Positions 25,080 to 33,913 of a DNA stretch of 64,000 nucleotides are shown one piece after another. The position numbers and the translations under genes are program-made. The notes under the pieces were generated by a model. That model saw only the letters and a list, made by a program, of their open reading frames with translations, had not been told where the DNA came from and did not search any database. Origin of the DNA: Rhodocytophaga aerolata (GTDB taxonomy: Bacteria > Bacteroidota > Bacteroidia > Cytophagales > 172606-1); NCBI RefSeq assembly GCF_030503435.1, contig NZ_JAUKPO010000003.1, forward strand, positions 310,001 to 374,000, written 5' to 3'. Every line of letters begins with the position of its first letter. Position 1 is the first letter of the stretch.

Positions 25080-28000
25080 CTACGCCAATACAGCGGCCTC
25101 TTTTGCTACTTCCACTCTGGGTGGCAATAATTTGTATAATACTGGGGTAACTACCCTGGTAAGTAAGGTAGAGCTTATTAAACCACCGATAATCACCAGG
25201 GCCAGTGGAGAATATAGTGGTGAGTTTTCTAACACCAAAGGGATTAAACCACCAATAGCTGTTAAAGTAGTTAAGATGATCGGGATAAATCTGGTTTCCC
25301 CGGCTTCCTGGATTGCTTCGTCCAAACCCATTCCATTTTGCCGTAACTGGTTGGTATAATCTACCAGCAGAATGGAGTTTTTGATTTCTATGCCAACCAA
25401 CGCAATTAAGCCAATGGTAGCTGTGAAAGAGAACGAGTTGCCGGTAAACAACAGCATCAGCACTGCACCAATAATACCCAATGGAATAACGGATAATACA
25501 ATTAACGTGCTTTTGAATGTTTTAAACTCCAGAATCAGAATAGCCAGAATACCAAATACAGTTACAATTACGATGGTACCCAGTCCACCGAAAGATTCCT
25601 GGCGGCTCTCCAGTTCTCCGGCAGGCATGTAGCGGTATCCATCCGGAAAGTCAAACGTATCCAGTTTCTGAAGAATTTCTGTGGTCACATTGTCTGTCAG
25701 GTAGCCTGTTCTTACAAATGCGTTTACTGTAACATAGCGGTCTTTGTCGTAGTGGCGGACAATGGTAGGGGAGGCTTTCAGCTGCACATCGGCCAGGTGT
25801 CGCAACGGAACCAGCGTGCCTGTTCCAGAATGCACATACATTTGATCAAAAGCGGCCATGGTCTGGCGGTTGCCTCGGGGCAGGCTTACATTAATCTGGT
25901 ATTCGTCTCCATTATCCTGCCGGAACATGCCCACCGGTAAACCGGCAATACCCATCCGGATGGTGCGGTCAATTTCACTTACTGGAATGCCTAATATACC
26001 TGCTTTATCTTTATTGATGCGTACCTGCAAATCGGTTTTCAGCGTGGTAAGCGGATTTTCTACATAGATGGTTCCAGGTGTATTTTTAATTATATGCTCT
26101 ACTTTGAAAGCCAGTGAACGCAGAGAGTCTAGGTCTTCACCGAAGATACGGATAGCAATAGGCGCATCTATGGGTGGGCCTTGCTCAAACTGTTTCACCT
26201 GAATTTTGGCATTGGGATAATCGGTAAAGTTTACCCGCAATTCGTCTACAAAATGTTCAATCTCCTTGGGGGGCATATTCTCCAGCTGTACAAAAATCTC
26301 AGCAAAGTTGGCCGACTCATTCTTCTGAATCACATTATAATAGATCCGCGGATTGCCCCGCCCCACGTTAGTGGCATAGTTTTTTATGCCCTTTTTGGTA
26401 TTCAACACTTTTTCTACCTCTCTGGCAATGCGGTCTGTTTCATAAAGGCTGGTACCCAGCGGAGTTTCAACGGTAATTAAAAACTGAGGCTTATCGGATT
26501 TAGGAAACAAGCTGAACCCAACTACCGGAACCAGGGCCAGGCTTCCTACAAAAATGGCCAATGCTATGAATAAAGTAGCAATCGGATAAGCAATAGCTTT
26601 ATTCAGCAGTTGACGGTATGAGCCTCCAATCAATTGTTTTAATCCTCTCAAGAAGAAATTGCCTTCTTCATGTGCTTCCTCTTTCAAAATCAGGCTAGAT
26701 AAGAAAGGCACAATTGTAAGCGATACGAATAAGGAAGCCAGTACGGTGGTAACGACAGCCATCGGTAAACTGCGGATAAAATCCCCGGCAGCTTCGGGTA
26801 AAAACATCAGCGGCAAAAAGGCAAAGATTAACGTAGCCGTGCATCCCAATACGGCCACACCAATTTGCCTGGTAGCAGCAATGGCAGCATCTTTCGGGCG
26901 GTAGCCCATTCGTAAGTAACGGGCAATATTCTCTACTACCACAATAGAATCGTCTACCAATAACCCTAAGGCGACAACCAACCCTACAATACTTAATTGA
27001 TTAATGCTGAATCCGGCAAAGTCCAGTAAGGCCAGTCCAATAGCCAGGGATAATGGAATGGAGATCATGACCACTACGGAAGCCCGGAAACCCAAGGGGA
27101 GTAGAGTTAACAGTACAAGAAATATGGCAATAGCAAAGTCTCTGGTGAAGCCAGATAAGCGGTGTGCCACACTTTCCGACTGATCGAAGCTTTTTTCATA
27201 TTGAATGGTAGCTGGCAAGGTTTTCTGGAAGGCTTCCAGTACCGGATTTACCTGGTCACGGACGTGGTAAATGTTCATGCCATCTTTCTGGCTGGCGGTA
27301 ACAAATACAGCCCGTTTTCCATTGAGCCTGGCCAGGTAGCTCTCATTCTCGTAGTTGAAATTTACATCGGCTATATCTTTCAGGTAAATAGTCTGCCCAC
27401 CGGATGATTGAATCACTGTATTCCGGATTTCGTCAATAGAGGCATAGTCGCCACTGGTTTTTACATTGAACTTCTTCGTGCCCGCTTCTATGCTACCTCC
27501 GGGAATATTAGCATTTTCACTTTGAATAGCTCCCAGCACTTTGTTCAACCCTATGCGGTAAGAGGCCATTTTACCTAAGTCTACTGAAATGCGTACCTGC
27601 TGCTCCGGAAAGGCCCAGGTATCGATGTTTTTCAGGCTTTTAATTTTTTCCAGGCGTTCCTGTAATTCTTCTGCCTGTTTTTCCAGGACTTTGTAAGGAG
27701 CTGTTTCCGAAATAAGGGCTACTTGCAGAATATTTACATCAGAAGGAGTAAACTTTTGCACGTGCAGATCAATAATGCCTTCAGGCAAGCTGCTGCGAGA
27801 GTTATTTATCTCCCGGAGCACCTCGTCATACTTTTTATCCGGATCAGCATCATAGGTAAACTCCACGCGGATTACCGCCAGACCATCGTCAATATCTGCC
27901 CGGATGTTTTTAATGTCGTCCAGTTCATTTAGCTTTTCCTCTAATGGATCTACCACCAGCTCCTCCATATCCGTAGGACTGGTACCCGGATACACAACGA

Positions 28001-28142
28001 CCACTCCGAATTGTGGAGATTTAAAGGTAGGATCTTCGCCGCGGGGCATATTAAACAGCGAATTCAAGCCCAGTGCCAATACCATAATGAAAATGATAAT
28101 GGTGAACTGGTAATTTTTCACAGAAAATTCAGCAATTTTCAT
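25080..28142 (-). CDS. RND efflux pump, inner-membrane permease
   Basis: About 1020 residues from ATG 28142 (MKIAEFSVKNYQFTIIIFIM). The frame reaches 28190, but this start gives the family N-terminus. It has 12 membrane helices in the usual 1+5+1+5 plan and two large periplasmic loops. TM4 carries the proton-relay Asp pair (GLVVALGLLVDDSIVVVEN). Pore/porter motifs include VVYPGTSPTDMEELVVDPLEEKL and the final VVTPVLYKLL. It exports small molecules out of the periplasm with the adaptor and TolC proteins encoded upstream on the same strand (80 and 105-base gaps between genes). Substrate unknown. Confidence 0.92.
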   Translation of the reverse strand: MKIAEFSVKNYQFTIIIFIMVLALGLNSLFNMPRGEDPTFKSPQFGVVVVYPGTSPTDMEELVVDPLEEKLNELDDIKNIRADIDDGLAVIRVEFTYDADPDKKYDEVLREINNSRSSLPEGIIDLHVQKFTPSDVNILQVALISETAPYKVLEKQAEELQERLEKIKSLKNIDTWAFPEQQVRISVDLGKMASYRIGLNKVLGAIQSENANIPGGSIEAGTKKFNVKTSGDYASIDEIRNTVIQSSGGQTIYLKDIADVNFNYENESYLARLNGKRAVFVTASQKDGMNIYHVRDQVNPVLEAFQKTLPATIQYEKSFDQSESVAHRLSGFTRDFAIAIFLVLLTLLPLGFRASVVVMISIPLSLAIGLALLDFAGFSINQLSIVGLVVALGLLVDDSIVVVENIARYLRMGYRPKDAAIAATRQIGVAVLGCTATLIFAFLPLMFLPEAAGDFIRSLPMAVVTTVLASLFVSLTIVPFLSSLILKEEAHEEGNFFLRGLKQLIGGSYRQLLNKAIAYPIATLFIALAIFVGSLALVPVVGFSLFPKSDKPQFLITVETPLGTSLYETDRIAREVEKVLNTKKGIKNYATNVGRGNPRIYYNVIQKNESANFAEIFVQLENMPPKEIEHFVDELRVNFTDYPNAKIQVKQFEQGPPIDAPIAIRIFGEDLDSLRSLAFKVEHIIKNTPGTIYVENPLTTLKTDLQVRINKDKAGILGIPVSEIDRTIRMGIAGLPVGMFRQDNGDEYQINVSLPRGNRQTMAAFDQMYVHSGTGTLVPLRHLADVQLKASPTIVRHYDKDRYVTVNAFVRTGYLTDNVTTEILQKLDTFDFPDGYRYMPAGELESRQESFGGLGTIVIVTVFGILAILILEFKTFKSTLIVLSVIPLGIIGAVLMLLFTGNSFSFTATIGLIALVGIEIKNSILLVDYTNQLRQNGMGLDEAIQEAGETRFIPIILTTLTAIGGLIPLVLENSPLYSPLALVIIGGLISSTLLTRVVTPVLYKLLPPRVEVAKEAAVLA

Positions 28143-28222
28143 AACTATATCTTGATAGTGTGAGAGATAAATAGCGTAGTGCTCATTCATAGCGTAGGGT
28201 TTAAATCCTATGCTATAAAAGA

Positions 28223-29299
28223 TTATTTAACCTGGCTAACAGCCGTGGGCTGGGTTATTACTTTCACCTTGGAACTTTCAGTCAGGTAATTATTTCCTTC
28301 CGTAACGATGGTGGTGTTCTCCTCTAAACCGCTGCTAATTCCTACCTGATTATCATAAATTCCGGCCAGTGTTACGGCTGTTTTCGTTACTGTCTGCTTG
28401 TCATCACTCAGCACATACACGAATCCTTTCTCACCATCTGCTTCTATCAAAGCCTCTATTGGCACTATTACAGCGGCTACTTTCTGGGAAGGAAGTATTT
28501 GTACTTTGGCTACCATACCAGTTGCCAGCTTTTTCCCTTGCGGATCTACAGTCAGCTCCACTTCAAAAGTACCTTTGGACGCATCGGCCATCTGGGCTAT
28601 TTCTGTTACCGTAGCTGGGAAATCTGTTCCGGGGTAAGCATCGAATTGTACTGTGGCTTTATCTCCTAAGGTTATCCGTACCATGTCCCTGTCAGATACA
28701 CCTGTACGCAGAATCCACTGTTCTTTGCTAGCAGAAGCAAACACAAATACCGGCGAACCTGGAGAAAGCAGCTCTCCACTTTCAGCATACCGTTTTAGAA
28801 TCTGTCCGTTTTCCGGTGCATAAATGGTTGAATATTGCCGGTTAAATCTGGCGGATTGCAGCGTAGCGGAAGCTACTTCCAGCCCGGTGGTGGCATTTTG
28901 TACCTGCTCTTTAGTGGCCGCACTATCAGCATATAAGTTTTGCGCCCGGTTCAAATCCCGCTGTGCTTTGTCAAATGCCTGCTCGGCCTGGCTCACCTGT
29001 GCATTGATTTCTGTTAAATTCAGGCTTGCCAGCACCTGGCCTTTTTTTACCGTCTGCCCTTCATCTACAGCTATGGACTGAATAATGCCGCCTGTTTTAA
29101 AAGACAATTTTACCTCTTGCTTGGAAGCTAGTAAGCCACTTGTACTAATAGGCTGTGTAATAGTCTGGGCATGCACCTGCTGTGTTTTTACCGGTACCTT
29201 TTCTTCTGTAATGGTGTTTTCTTTTGCTTGATTTGGGCTACAGGCATATATACCCAAAACCCATATGCCCATGTAGAAGATATTTGCTGTATTTTTCAT
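28223..29299 (-). CDS. RND efflux periplasmic adaptor (membrane fusion) lipoprotein
   Basis: 358 residues. The N-terminus MKNTANIFYMGIWVLGIYAC looks like a lipoprotein signal with Cys20, slightly off the lipobox consensus. The order is beta-barrel strand, lipoyl-like half (GGIIQSIAVDEGQTVKKGQVLASLN), coiled-coil hairpin (about 100-160, QVSQAEQAFDKAQRDLNRAQNLYADSAATKEQVQ), second lipoyl half (IYAPENGQILKRYAESGELL), then beta-barrel and membrane-proximal domains. It bridges the pump and TolC. Second structural gene of the efflux operon. Confidence 0.9.
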   Translation of the reverse strand: MKNTANIFYMGIWVLGIYACSPNQAKENTITEEKVPVKTQQVHAQTITQPISTSGLLASKQEVKLSFKTGGIIQSIAVDEGQTVKKGQVLASLNLTEINAQVSQAEQAFDKAQRDLNRAQNLYADSAATKEQVQNATTGLEVASATLQSARFNRQYSTIYAPENGQILKRYAESGELLSPGSPVFVFASASKEQWILRTGVSDRDMVRITLGDKATVQFDAYPGTDFPATVTEIAQMADASKGTFEVELTVDPQGKKLATGMVAKVQILPSQKVAAVIVPIEALIEADGEKGFVYVLSDDKQTVTKTAVTLAGIYDNQVGISSGLEENTTIVTEGNNYLTESSKVKVITQPTAVSQVK

Positions 29300-29308
29300 A
29301 GGGATAAA

Positions 29309-29336
29309 GTTGATGTGCGGGTGTGTTGATGTGCGG
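29309..29336. repeat. 12-base tandem repeat in the tolC-adaptor spacer
   Basis: GTTGATGTGCGG occurs at 29309-29320 and 29325-29336, 16 bases apart. The same 105-base spacer also holds the short palindromic stretch ACGCATCATGCGT near 29386. The repeat resembles the GATGTGCTGAT-type units at 14080 and 38995, so it may belong to the same class of intergenic sequence. Confidence 0.35.
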
Positions 29337-29404
29337 ATAAAGGATTATAGTTTTTTGAGAATCACCGAATAGTATTCATTCGTTACGCATCATGCGTCAT
29401 TATT

Positions 29405-30760
29405 CTATCTGGCGGCTATGCGGTTAAGTTCAATGAGTTTGATCTGGTAATCGTATTCGGCCACTATTTTGCTGATACCTGCATTGGTGAGGGTAGTGAG
29501 GGCACTTAAATACTCTATATATAAGGCGGCTCCTTCCCGGTATTTTTTATTCACTATACTGAAGTATTTGCGGGCACTTTCCAGGCGTTCGGTAGTTGTT
29601 TGGATGCTTTGCCTGGCTACTTTGGCATTTTCGGCAGCGGTTGTTACCTGAAGTTTAATCTGGTTTTGCAGCTCGCTTTGCTGGGTTTGCAAACGTTGTT
29701 TATCTAAGGTGGCCTGGGTAATTCGGCTGCGGTTTTGCAGACCTCCGAAAATGCGCCAGTTTAGCAGCAATGATCCTTGTACAAAATCGTCGTTACTGGT
29801 AAAGCTGTATCTGGTGCCTTGAAAGCCATAATCTAACACCAGGTTTAATGTGGGCAATGCCCGGCTTCTATTCAGTTTTACGTTTTGCTCAGAGGCAACA
29901 ATACCACTACTTAATTGCTTTAATTCTTCGCGGTTTTGTAAAGACAGAGATATTAATTCTTCTTCTCCTGGAAGTACTACGTCTTTAAAAGCAAATACGG
30001 TGTCTGCCTGTATTTCTGTATCCAAAGATTTATTGAGCAGGAAGTTAAAGTAAGCTGCCGCTACCTTTCGGTTTTTTTCAGCTTCGGCCAGTTTCAGCTC
30101 TGTTTCGCTTAGGTCTGCTTTGGAGGCATAGATTACATCGTAGGTGATTTTGTCGTTATTAAATAGCTTTTCATTAAAGGTTATATTTTCCTGCTGCAAC
30201 TGCTGTACTTTTTTGTATAAGTCTATCACCCGGATGGTTTTCAGGTAAGTATAGTAACTGCTGCGGATATCGGCTTCCAGTTGCCTCCTGTATACAGCAA
30301 CAGCATTGCTCTGTATGTCTACCTGGGTATGGCGGATTTGCTGGTTGTATAAAATACCTGGCTGCAGAATGGGCTGTACAAACCGTAAGCGGGTCTCATG
30401 TTCCTGTGGACGCAAGAAAGGAATAGCTTCGTTGTTGAGGGTAGGGAACTGGTTGCTCTCCGTTAACTGGTTTAAGGTGCTATACACCGGATTAAGAATA
30501 TCTCCGATCGGAAACTCTATTAACCTGCCTCCGGCAGCTCTGGAATAACGGGCATCCAAATCTAGGGTGGGCAGAAATAAAGCTTTTGCTTCTTGCAGAG
30601 CAGCAATATTTTTTTCAAGGCTAATGGTTTGCTGTTTTAAAGCCAGGTTAGTGTGCACGCCTTCTTCTACATAAGCATTGAGAATAGTGCTTTGCGAAAA
30701 AGCTTGAATGCATGCGGTGCCAATCAGCAGAAAGACTATGAAGAAACGATTGGGTTGCAT
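29405..30760 (-). CDS. TolC-family outer-membrane efflux protein
   Basis: 451 residues with a signal peptide (RFFIVFLLIGTACIQAFS before QST). Two repeats of long helices (about 25-240 and 250-445) follow the TolC plan: NLALKQQTISLEKNIAALQEAKALFLPTLDL in the first and NREELKQLSSGIVASEQNVKLNRSRALPTLNLVLDYGF in the second. YREGAALYIEYLSALTTLTNA near the end is typical. It forms the outer-membrane channel of the pump. First structural gene after tetR; a spacer of 199 bases holds a promoter and operator candidate. Confidence 0.9.
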   Translation of the reverse strand: MQPNRFFIVFLLIGTACIQAFSQSTILNAYVEEGVHTNLALKQQTISLEKNIAALQEAKALFLPTLDLDARYSRAAGGRLIEFPIGDILNPVYSTLNQLTESNQFPTLNNEAIPFLRPQEHETRLRFVQPILQPGILYNQQIRHTQVDIQSNAVAVYRRQLEADIRSSYYTYLKTIRVIDLYKKVQQLQQENITFNEKLFNNDKITYDVIYASKADLSETELKLAEAEKNRKVAAAYFNFLLNKSLDTEIQADTVFAFKDVVLPGEEELISLSLQNREELKQLSSGIVASEQNVKLNRSRALPTLNLVLDYGFQGTRYSFTSNDDFVQGSLLLNWRIFGGLQNRSRITQATLDKQRLQTQQSELQNQIKLQVTTAAENAKVARQSIQTTTERLESARKYFSIVNKKYREGAALYIEYLSALTTLTNAGISKIVAEYDYQIKLIELNRIAAR

Positions 30761-30927
30761 AAGAGTTTATTGTTTATGTGTAAGTGCTTGTTATTTTCTC
30801 CTTTTATGGTAAGTATACAATTCCGGAACCCAGTTAGCACGCCTTATTGGGGTGAATGCTATGCTTTTGTAGCTGAAGTGTATGAATCTGGCTTTGAATA
30901 GTAGTCGAATATGAACGATATTTATTT

Positions 30928-30944
30928 TATGAACACCGTTTAGT
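30928..30944 (-). promoter_or_regulatory. TetR operator candidate before tolC
   Basis: The 15-mer TGAACAccGTTTAGT (30930-30944) matches the site before tetR (31602-31616) at 13 positions, differing only at the two central bases. It sits in the spacer between a TTTTG (-33-like, 30951-30955) and a poor -7 (TAAAATAA), and lies 168 bases before the tolC start. Confidence 0.5.
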
Positions 30945-30959
30945 TATAAGCAAAATTTT

Positions 30960-31574
30960 TTACTTTTTCCGGAACAGATCAAGCATCATATCGCATGATT
31001 CTTTCATAAGCTTTTTTACCTCTGCCTCACTATACATTTTAAACCTATTACGAATGGCCAGGGAGGTCATGCCATGTTTAAATGACCATATGGATAGAGC
31101 CGCAACCTCTACATCCATTTCTTTCATTAGCCCTTCATCCATACATTCTTTAATTAATGCTTTCAGAAAGTTATACGCCTGAAATCCGCAGGTCCAGTCC
31201 TCATTATTATGTGTGAGAGCTTCTATAGGAGCCATCATAATAAACATCAGATCATAATACTCCGGATTTTCATACGCAAAATCTATGTATAGATCCGATA
31301 ACCTTATCAGGCGGTCGAAGGGATTTTCAATAGATCTGGTTGTTTCCATTAAGGCAAAAAACTTATCAAAGCCTTTGTCATGAATGGCATGGAAAATCTC
31401 ATCTTTATCTTTGAAGTACAAATAAATAGTAGCCGGACTATATTCTATCTTATCAGCAATCTTGCGGATAGATGTTTTATCATAGCCTTCTTCAATAAAC
31501 ATAGCTGTGGCGGCATTTAAAATTAAATCCCGCATTTCCTGCTTCTCCCGTTCTTTTCTCTCTGAAATTCCCAT
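30960..31574 (-). CDS. TetR-family regulator of the efflux operon
   Basis: 204 residues. N-terminal helix-turn-helix (about 15-60): ILNAATAMFIEEGYDKTSIRKIADKIEYSPATIYLYFKDKDEIF, the TetR signature. The C-terminal ligand domain (about 75-200) includes NPEYYDLMFIMMAP and SIWSFKHGMTSLAI, as in the WHG-type TetR group. It lies directly upstream of tolC-adaptor-pump on the same strand, so it is probably their ligand-released repressor and its own. Operator candidates precede both tetR and tolC. Confidence 0.9.
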   Translation of the reverse strand: MGISERKEREKQEMRDLILNAATAMFIEEGYDKTSIRKIADKIEYSPATIYLYFKDKDEIFHAIHDKGFDKFFALMETTRSIENPFDRLIRLSDLYIDFAYENPEYYDLMFIMMAPIEALTHNNEDWTCGFQAYNFLKALIKECMDEGLMKEMDVEVAALSIWSFKHGMTSLAIRNRFKMYSEAEVKKLMKESCDMMLDLFRKK

Positions 31575-31592
31575 TCTTAAAACTTAACGACA

Positions 31593-31624
31593 CAAATATA
31601 CTGAACAGTGTTTAGTAAAGTCAA
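31593..31624 (-). promoter_or_regulatory. tetR promoter with overlapping operator
   Basis: On the minus strand TTG (31622-31624), a 21-base spacer and TATATTTG (31593-31600), a perfect match to TAnnTTTG. The spacer holds a near-perfect 17-base palindrome, ACTGAACAGTGTTTAGT (31600-31616), mismatched only at one pair plus the centre. The arrangement predicts autorepression. Confidence 0.65.
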
Positions 31625-31713
31625 GCACTTTCTCAAATTTTCTTTATACATCAAAGAATTACATGTCGTAAGTTGCTGATTATAAATACATTAATAATAA
31701 TTAAAATTATAAA

Positions 31714-32295
31714 CTATAGTGATGAATGGTAATCCTCTGCCGTCATTCCATAGTACACTACGTCGGATAACGTCTTATCGTATGTTAAAAAATCTTTCCG
31801 GATAATCCCTTCATTTCGGAAGCCACAGCTTTCGGCTAGTTTGCCGCTACGGGTATTGGTGGGGGTTGTGCGTATAAATAGTTTTTGTGTGTGCAAATGG
31901 TCGAAACAAAATTTAATCAGTAGTAACAAGGCTTCCTTTACAAATCCTTTCCCTTCATAGGCCTGATCTATATAATAAGAAAGCTCTGCCCGGGGTATTT
32001 CCCAGTCTATGTTTTTGGCTGATATTTGTCCGATATACTGCTGCCCACTTGCCTCCCACATGCCAAATACATAACCCTTTTGTGCATGCCACTCAGCAAG
32101 TTTATTTTTTATAAACAACTCTCCCCGTGCTTCATCCGTGAGTTGAGTAATGGTTTTCGGGAAATGATCTATTAATCTGTCTCGGTTACTGGCTACCAAT
32201 TGATATACCATAGCGCCTTCACCCTCCTGATACGGGCGTAGCATAAGTCTTGGTGAAGTTAGCTTTTGAGGAATTGGGGCTAGAATTTCTTGCAT
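31714..32295 (-). CDS. GNAT-family N-acetyltransferase (RimJ/RimL type)
   Basis: 193 residues from ATG 32295; the frame extends 11 codons further to a GTG at 32328. LTSPRLMLRPYQEGEG starts the fold. Then come WEASGQQYIGQISAKNI, ELSYYIDQAYEGKGFVKEALLLLIKFCF (acetyl-CoA binding loop), NTRSGKLAESCGFRNEGIIRKDF and a final YYGMTAEDY. It would acetylate an amino group of a protein or small molecule with acetyl-CoA. Monocistronic and divergent from the dehydrogenase gene. Confidence 0.85.
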   Translation of the reverse strand: MQEILAPIPQKLTSPRLMLRPYQEGEGAMVYQLVASNRDRLIDHFPKTITQLTDEARGELFIKNKLAEWHAQKGYVFGMWEASGQQYIGQISAKNIDWEIPRAELSYYIDQAYEGKGFVKEALLLLIKFCFDHLHTQKLFIRTTPTNTRSGKLAESCGFRNEGIIRKDFLTYDKTLSDVVYYGMTAEDYHSSL

Positions 32296-32407
32296 ATGCA
32301 GGTATGCTTTTGCTTTTTTACTTTCCACACGAATATAAACAATAATAGGCTTAGTACGTGTTAGATTATTTACTCAGTAGCCTCCTCCTTACAAAAATTT
32401 TTAACCT

Positions 32408-33406
32408 ATGAAAGCACTTGTTTTAGAAGGTTTACACCAGCCACTAGCTATAAAAGAAGTATCAACGCCCTCTCTACAGCCTGGGGAAGTACTGGTACAG
32501 GTGAAAGCCGCAGCTCTTAATCACCGGGACGTATGGATTCAGAAAGGCCAGTATGGAGGTATTAAATATCCGTCTATTCTGGGTTCAGATGGGGCAGGGG
32601 TGGTGGTGGAGGCGTTCAGTGAAGCCGAAAAACATTGGGTAGGAAAAGAAATTATTATTAATCCTAGTCATAACTGGGGCAATAATCCGAAGGGGCAGGG
32701 GAAAAGTTTTAAAATATTAGGGTTGCCGGATGAAGGCACTTTTGCACAATATGTAAAAGTAGCTACGCGGTATCTGGCTGATAAACCAGCACACCTGAGT
32801 TTTGAAGAAGCTGCAGCCCTGCCATTAGCCGGCCTTACTGCCTACCGGACATTAATTAGCCGGGCACAGGTGCAAAAAGGCGAGAAAGTATTAATTACCG
32901 GCATTGGGGGAGGCGTAGCCCTGTTTGTTCTGCAATATGCGTTAGCTATAGGTGCTCAAGCGTATGTTACTTCCAGTTCAGAAGCAAAAATTGCCAGAGC
33001 CAAAGAAATGGGCGCTATAGGTGGTACCAATTATACTTCACCTGACTGGGCGGATGAGCTAAAAAAACAGACCGGAGGCTTTGATGTACTAATAGATAGT
33101 TCAGCCGGAGAAGGCTTTGCAAAGTTGGTAGACATTGCCGCTGTAGGAGGAAGAATTGCCATCTATGGAGGTACCCAAGGGGTAATTAAAGAACTGGTGC
33201 CTCAACGGATCTTCTGGAAACAGCTTTCCATTCTGGGTGCTACCATGGGATCGGAGGAAGAATTTGGGCAAATGGTATATTTTATTATTCAACATCAACT
33301 GAGGCCGGTTGTAAACAAGATATTTCCCTGGGAAGAAGCCGAACAGGCTTTACGGCGAATGGACAACAAAGAACAATTTGGTAAAATTGTTCTGAAAATT
33401 GAGTAG
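32408..33406 (+). CDS. Zinc-type alcohol dehydrogenase-like oxidoreductase (quinone oxidoreductase group)
   Basis: 332 residues, medium-chain dehydrogenase/reductase. The N-terminal GroES-like domain has AAALNHRDVWIQKGQYGGIKYPSILGSDGAGVV, without the usual catalytic-zinc Cys/His set. The Rossmann domain begins GEKVLITGIGGGVALFVLQYALAIGA, followed by GGFDVLIDSSAG and GGRIAIYGGT. The lack of zinc ligands points to an NADPH-dependent quinone/enone reductase rather than an alcohol dehydrogenase. It precedes the ilv leader region, but its own mRNA probably ends before that. Confidence 0.85.
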   Translation: MKALVLEGLHQPLAIKEVSTPSLQPGEVLVQVKAAALNHRDVWIQKGQYGGIKYPSILGSDGAGVVVEAFSEAEKHWVGKEIIINPSHNWGNNPKGQGKSFKILGLPDEGTFAQYVKVATRYLADKPAHLSFEEAAALPLAGLTAYRTLISRAQVQKGEKVLITGIGGGVALFVLQYALAIGAQAYVTSSSEAKIARAKEMGAIGGTNYTSPDWADELKKQTGGFDVLIDSSAGEGFAKLVDIAAVGGRIAIYGGTQGVIKELVPQRIFWKQLSILGATMGSEEEFGQMVYFIIQHQLRPVVNKIFPWEEAEQALRRMDNKEQFGKIVLKIE

Positions 33407-33622
33407 GTATATCTACTCAAGTAACCAAATTTAACGATGTGACTATAAACTATATATGAATAATTATACGCTAAGCATTTTTACGTTAAACCTAAGACAA
33501 AAATTAAAAATAGGACTTATCCAAAAGTAAATATTATATATTCAATAATAATCAAAATTTTCTGTAATATTTTTTGCATAAATGAGGAATTTTAGCAAAC
33601 TTAACCCACTTTTTAGATTGAA

Positions 33623-33682
33623 ATGAACTTAAATAGAGTCAATTTATTCCTTCTTCTCATTCTACTGGTGGTACTTCAGTAG
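33623..33682 (+). CDS. ilv leader peptide 1
   Basis: 19-codon ORF ending in TAG: MNLNRVNLFLLLILLVVLQ. Eight Leu, three Val and one Ile make 12 of 19 residues branched-chain. The densest run, LLLILLVVL, lies just before the stop. Such a peptide is the sensor in ribosome-mediated attenuation: a ribosome stalled for lack of charged tRNA-Leu, -Val or -Ile frees the downstream RNA. The CTT CTT CTC codons themselves form hairpin strand 1. Confidence 0.8.
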   Translation: MNLNRVNLFLLLILLVVLQ

Positions 33683-33732
33683 CATGAGAAAGGTGTATTA
33701 TATACGTAAGCCTTTCTCAAACAGAAAGGCTT
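33649..33732 (+). promoter_or_regulatory. Attenuator 1: mutually exclusive RNA hairpins
   Basis: Strand 1, CCTTCTTCTCAT (33649-33660, inside the Leu codons), can pair with strand 2, ATGAGAAAGG (33684-33693). Strand 2 can instead pair with strand 3 (TGAGAAAGG 33685-33693 with CCTTTCTCA 33711-33719), which blocks the strand 3-4 terminator (33708-33732). This is the classic protector / antiterminator / terminator set. Pairings were derived by eye. Confidence 0.75.
33708..33732 (+). terminator. Attenuator 1 terminator
   Basis: Perfect 10-bp stem AAGCCTTTCT (33708-33717) with AGAAAGGCTT (33723-33732), loop CAAAC, followed by a T run to 33736. Confidence 0.88.
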
Positions 33733-33781
33733 TTTTATCTAATAAGGGATATGCATACATTGTCAAGAAAATATTCTAAAA

Positions 33782-33805
33782 ATGCTTGTTGCTCTACTTT
33801 TATAA
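33782..33805 (+). CDS. ilv leader peptide 2 (mini-leader)
   Basis: Seven-codon ORF ATG CTT GTT GCT CTA CTT TTA TAA, peptide MLVALLL: four Leu and one Val of seven residues. It lies between the two terminators and 28 bases before the second. Translation of so short an ORF is inferred only from composition and position. Confidence 0.5.
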   Translation: MLVALLL

Positions 33806-33833
33806 GTAAACAACAGGTAATCTATGTATAATG

Positions 33834-33864
33834 AAAAGCCTTTCCATGAATGGGGAAGGCTTTT
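33834..33864 (+). terminator. Attenuator 2 terminator
   Basis: Stem AAAAGCCTTTCC (33834-33845) with GGGGAAGGCTTTT (33852-33864) containing one G-T pair, loop ATGAAT, followed by T residues. It ends 49 bases before ilvE. Its 5' arm is also complementary to the 3' arm of terminator 1 (GAAAGGCTTTT), so the two units can interact. Confidence 0.85.
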
Positions 33865-33913
33865 TTTGTAAGTATAGTTACCAACGAACGAAACAAAATT
33901 TTTTAAAAGCGGA

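Larger units (their letters stand above)
33407..33913 (+). promoter_or_regulatory. Long regulatory leader upstream of ilvE
   Basis: 507 bases with two short leader ORFs and two terminators (entries below). The first 200 bases are very AT-rich and should contain the promoter. TTTTTTG near 33570 could be a -33 element, but no good -7 box follows at the right distance. Confidence 0.7.
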
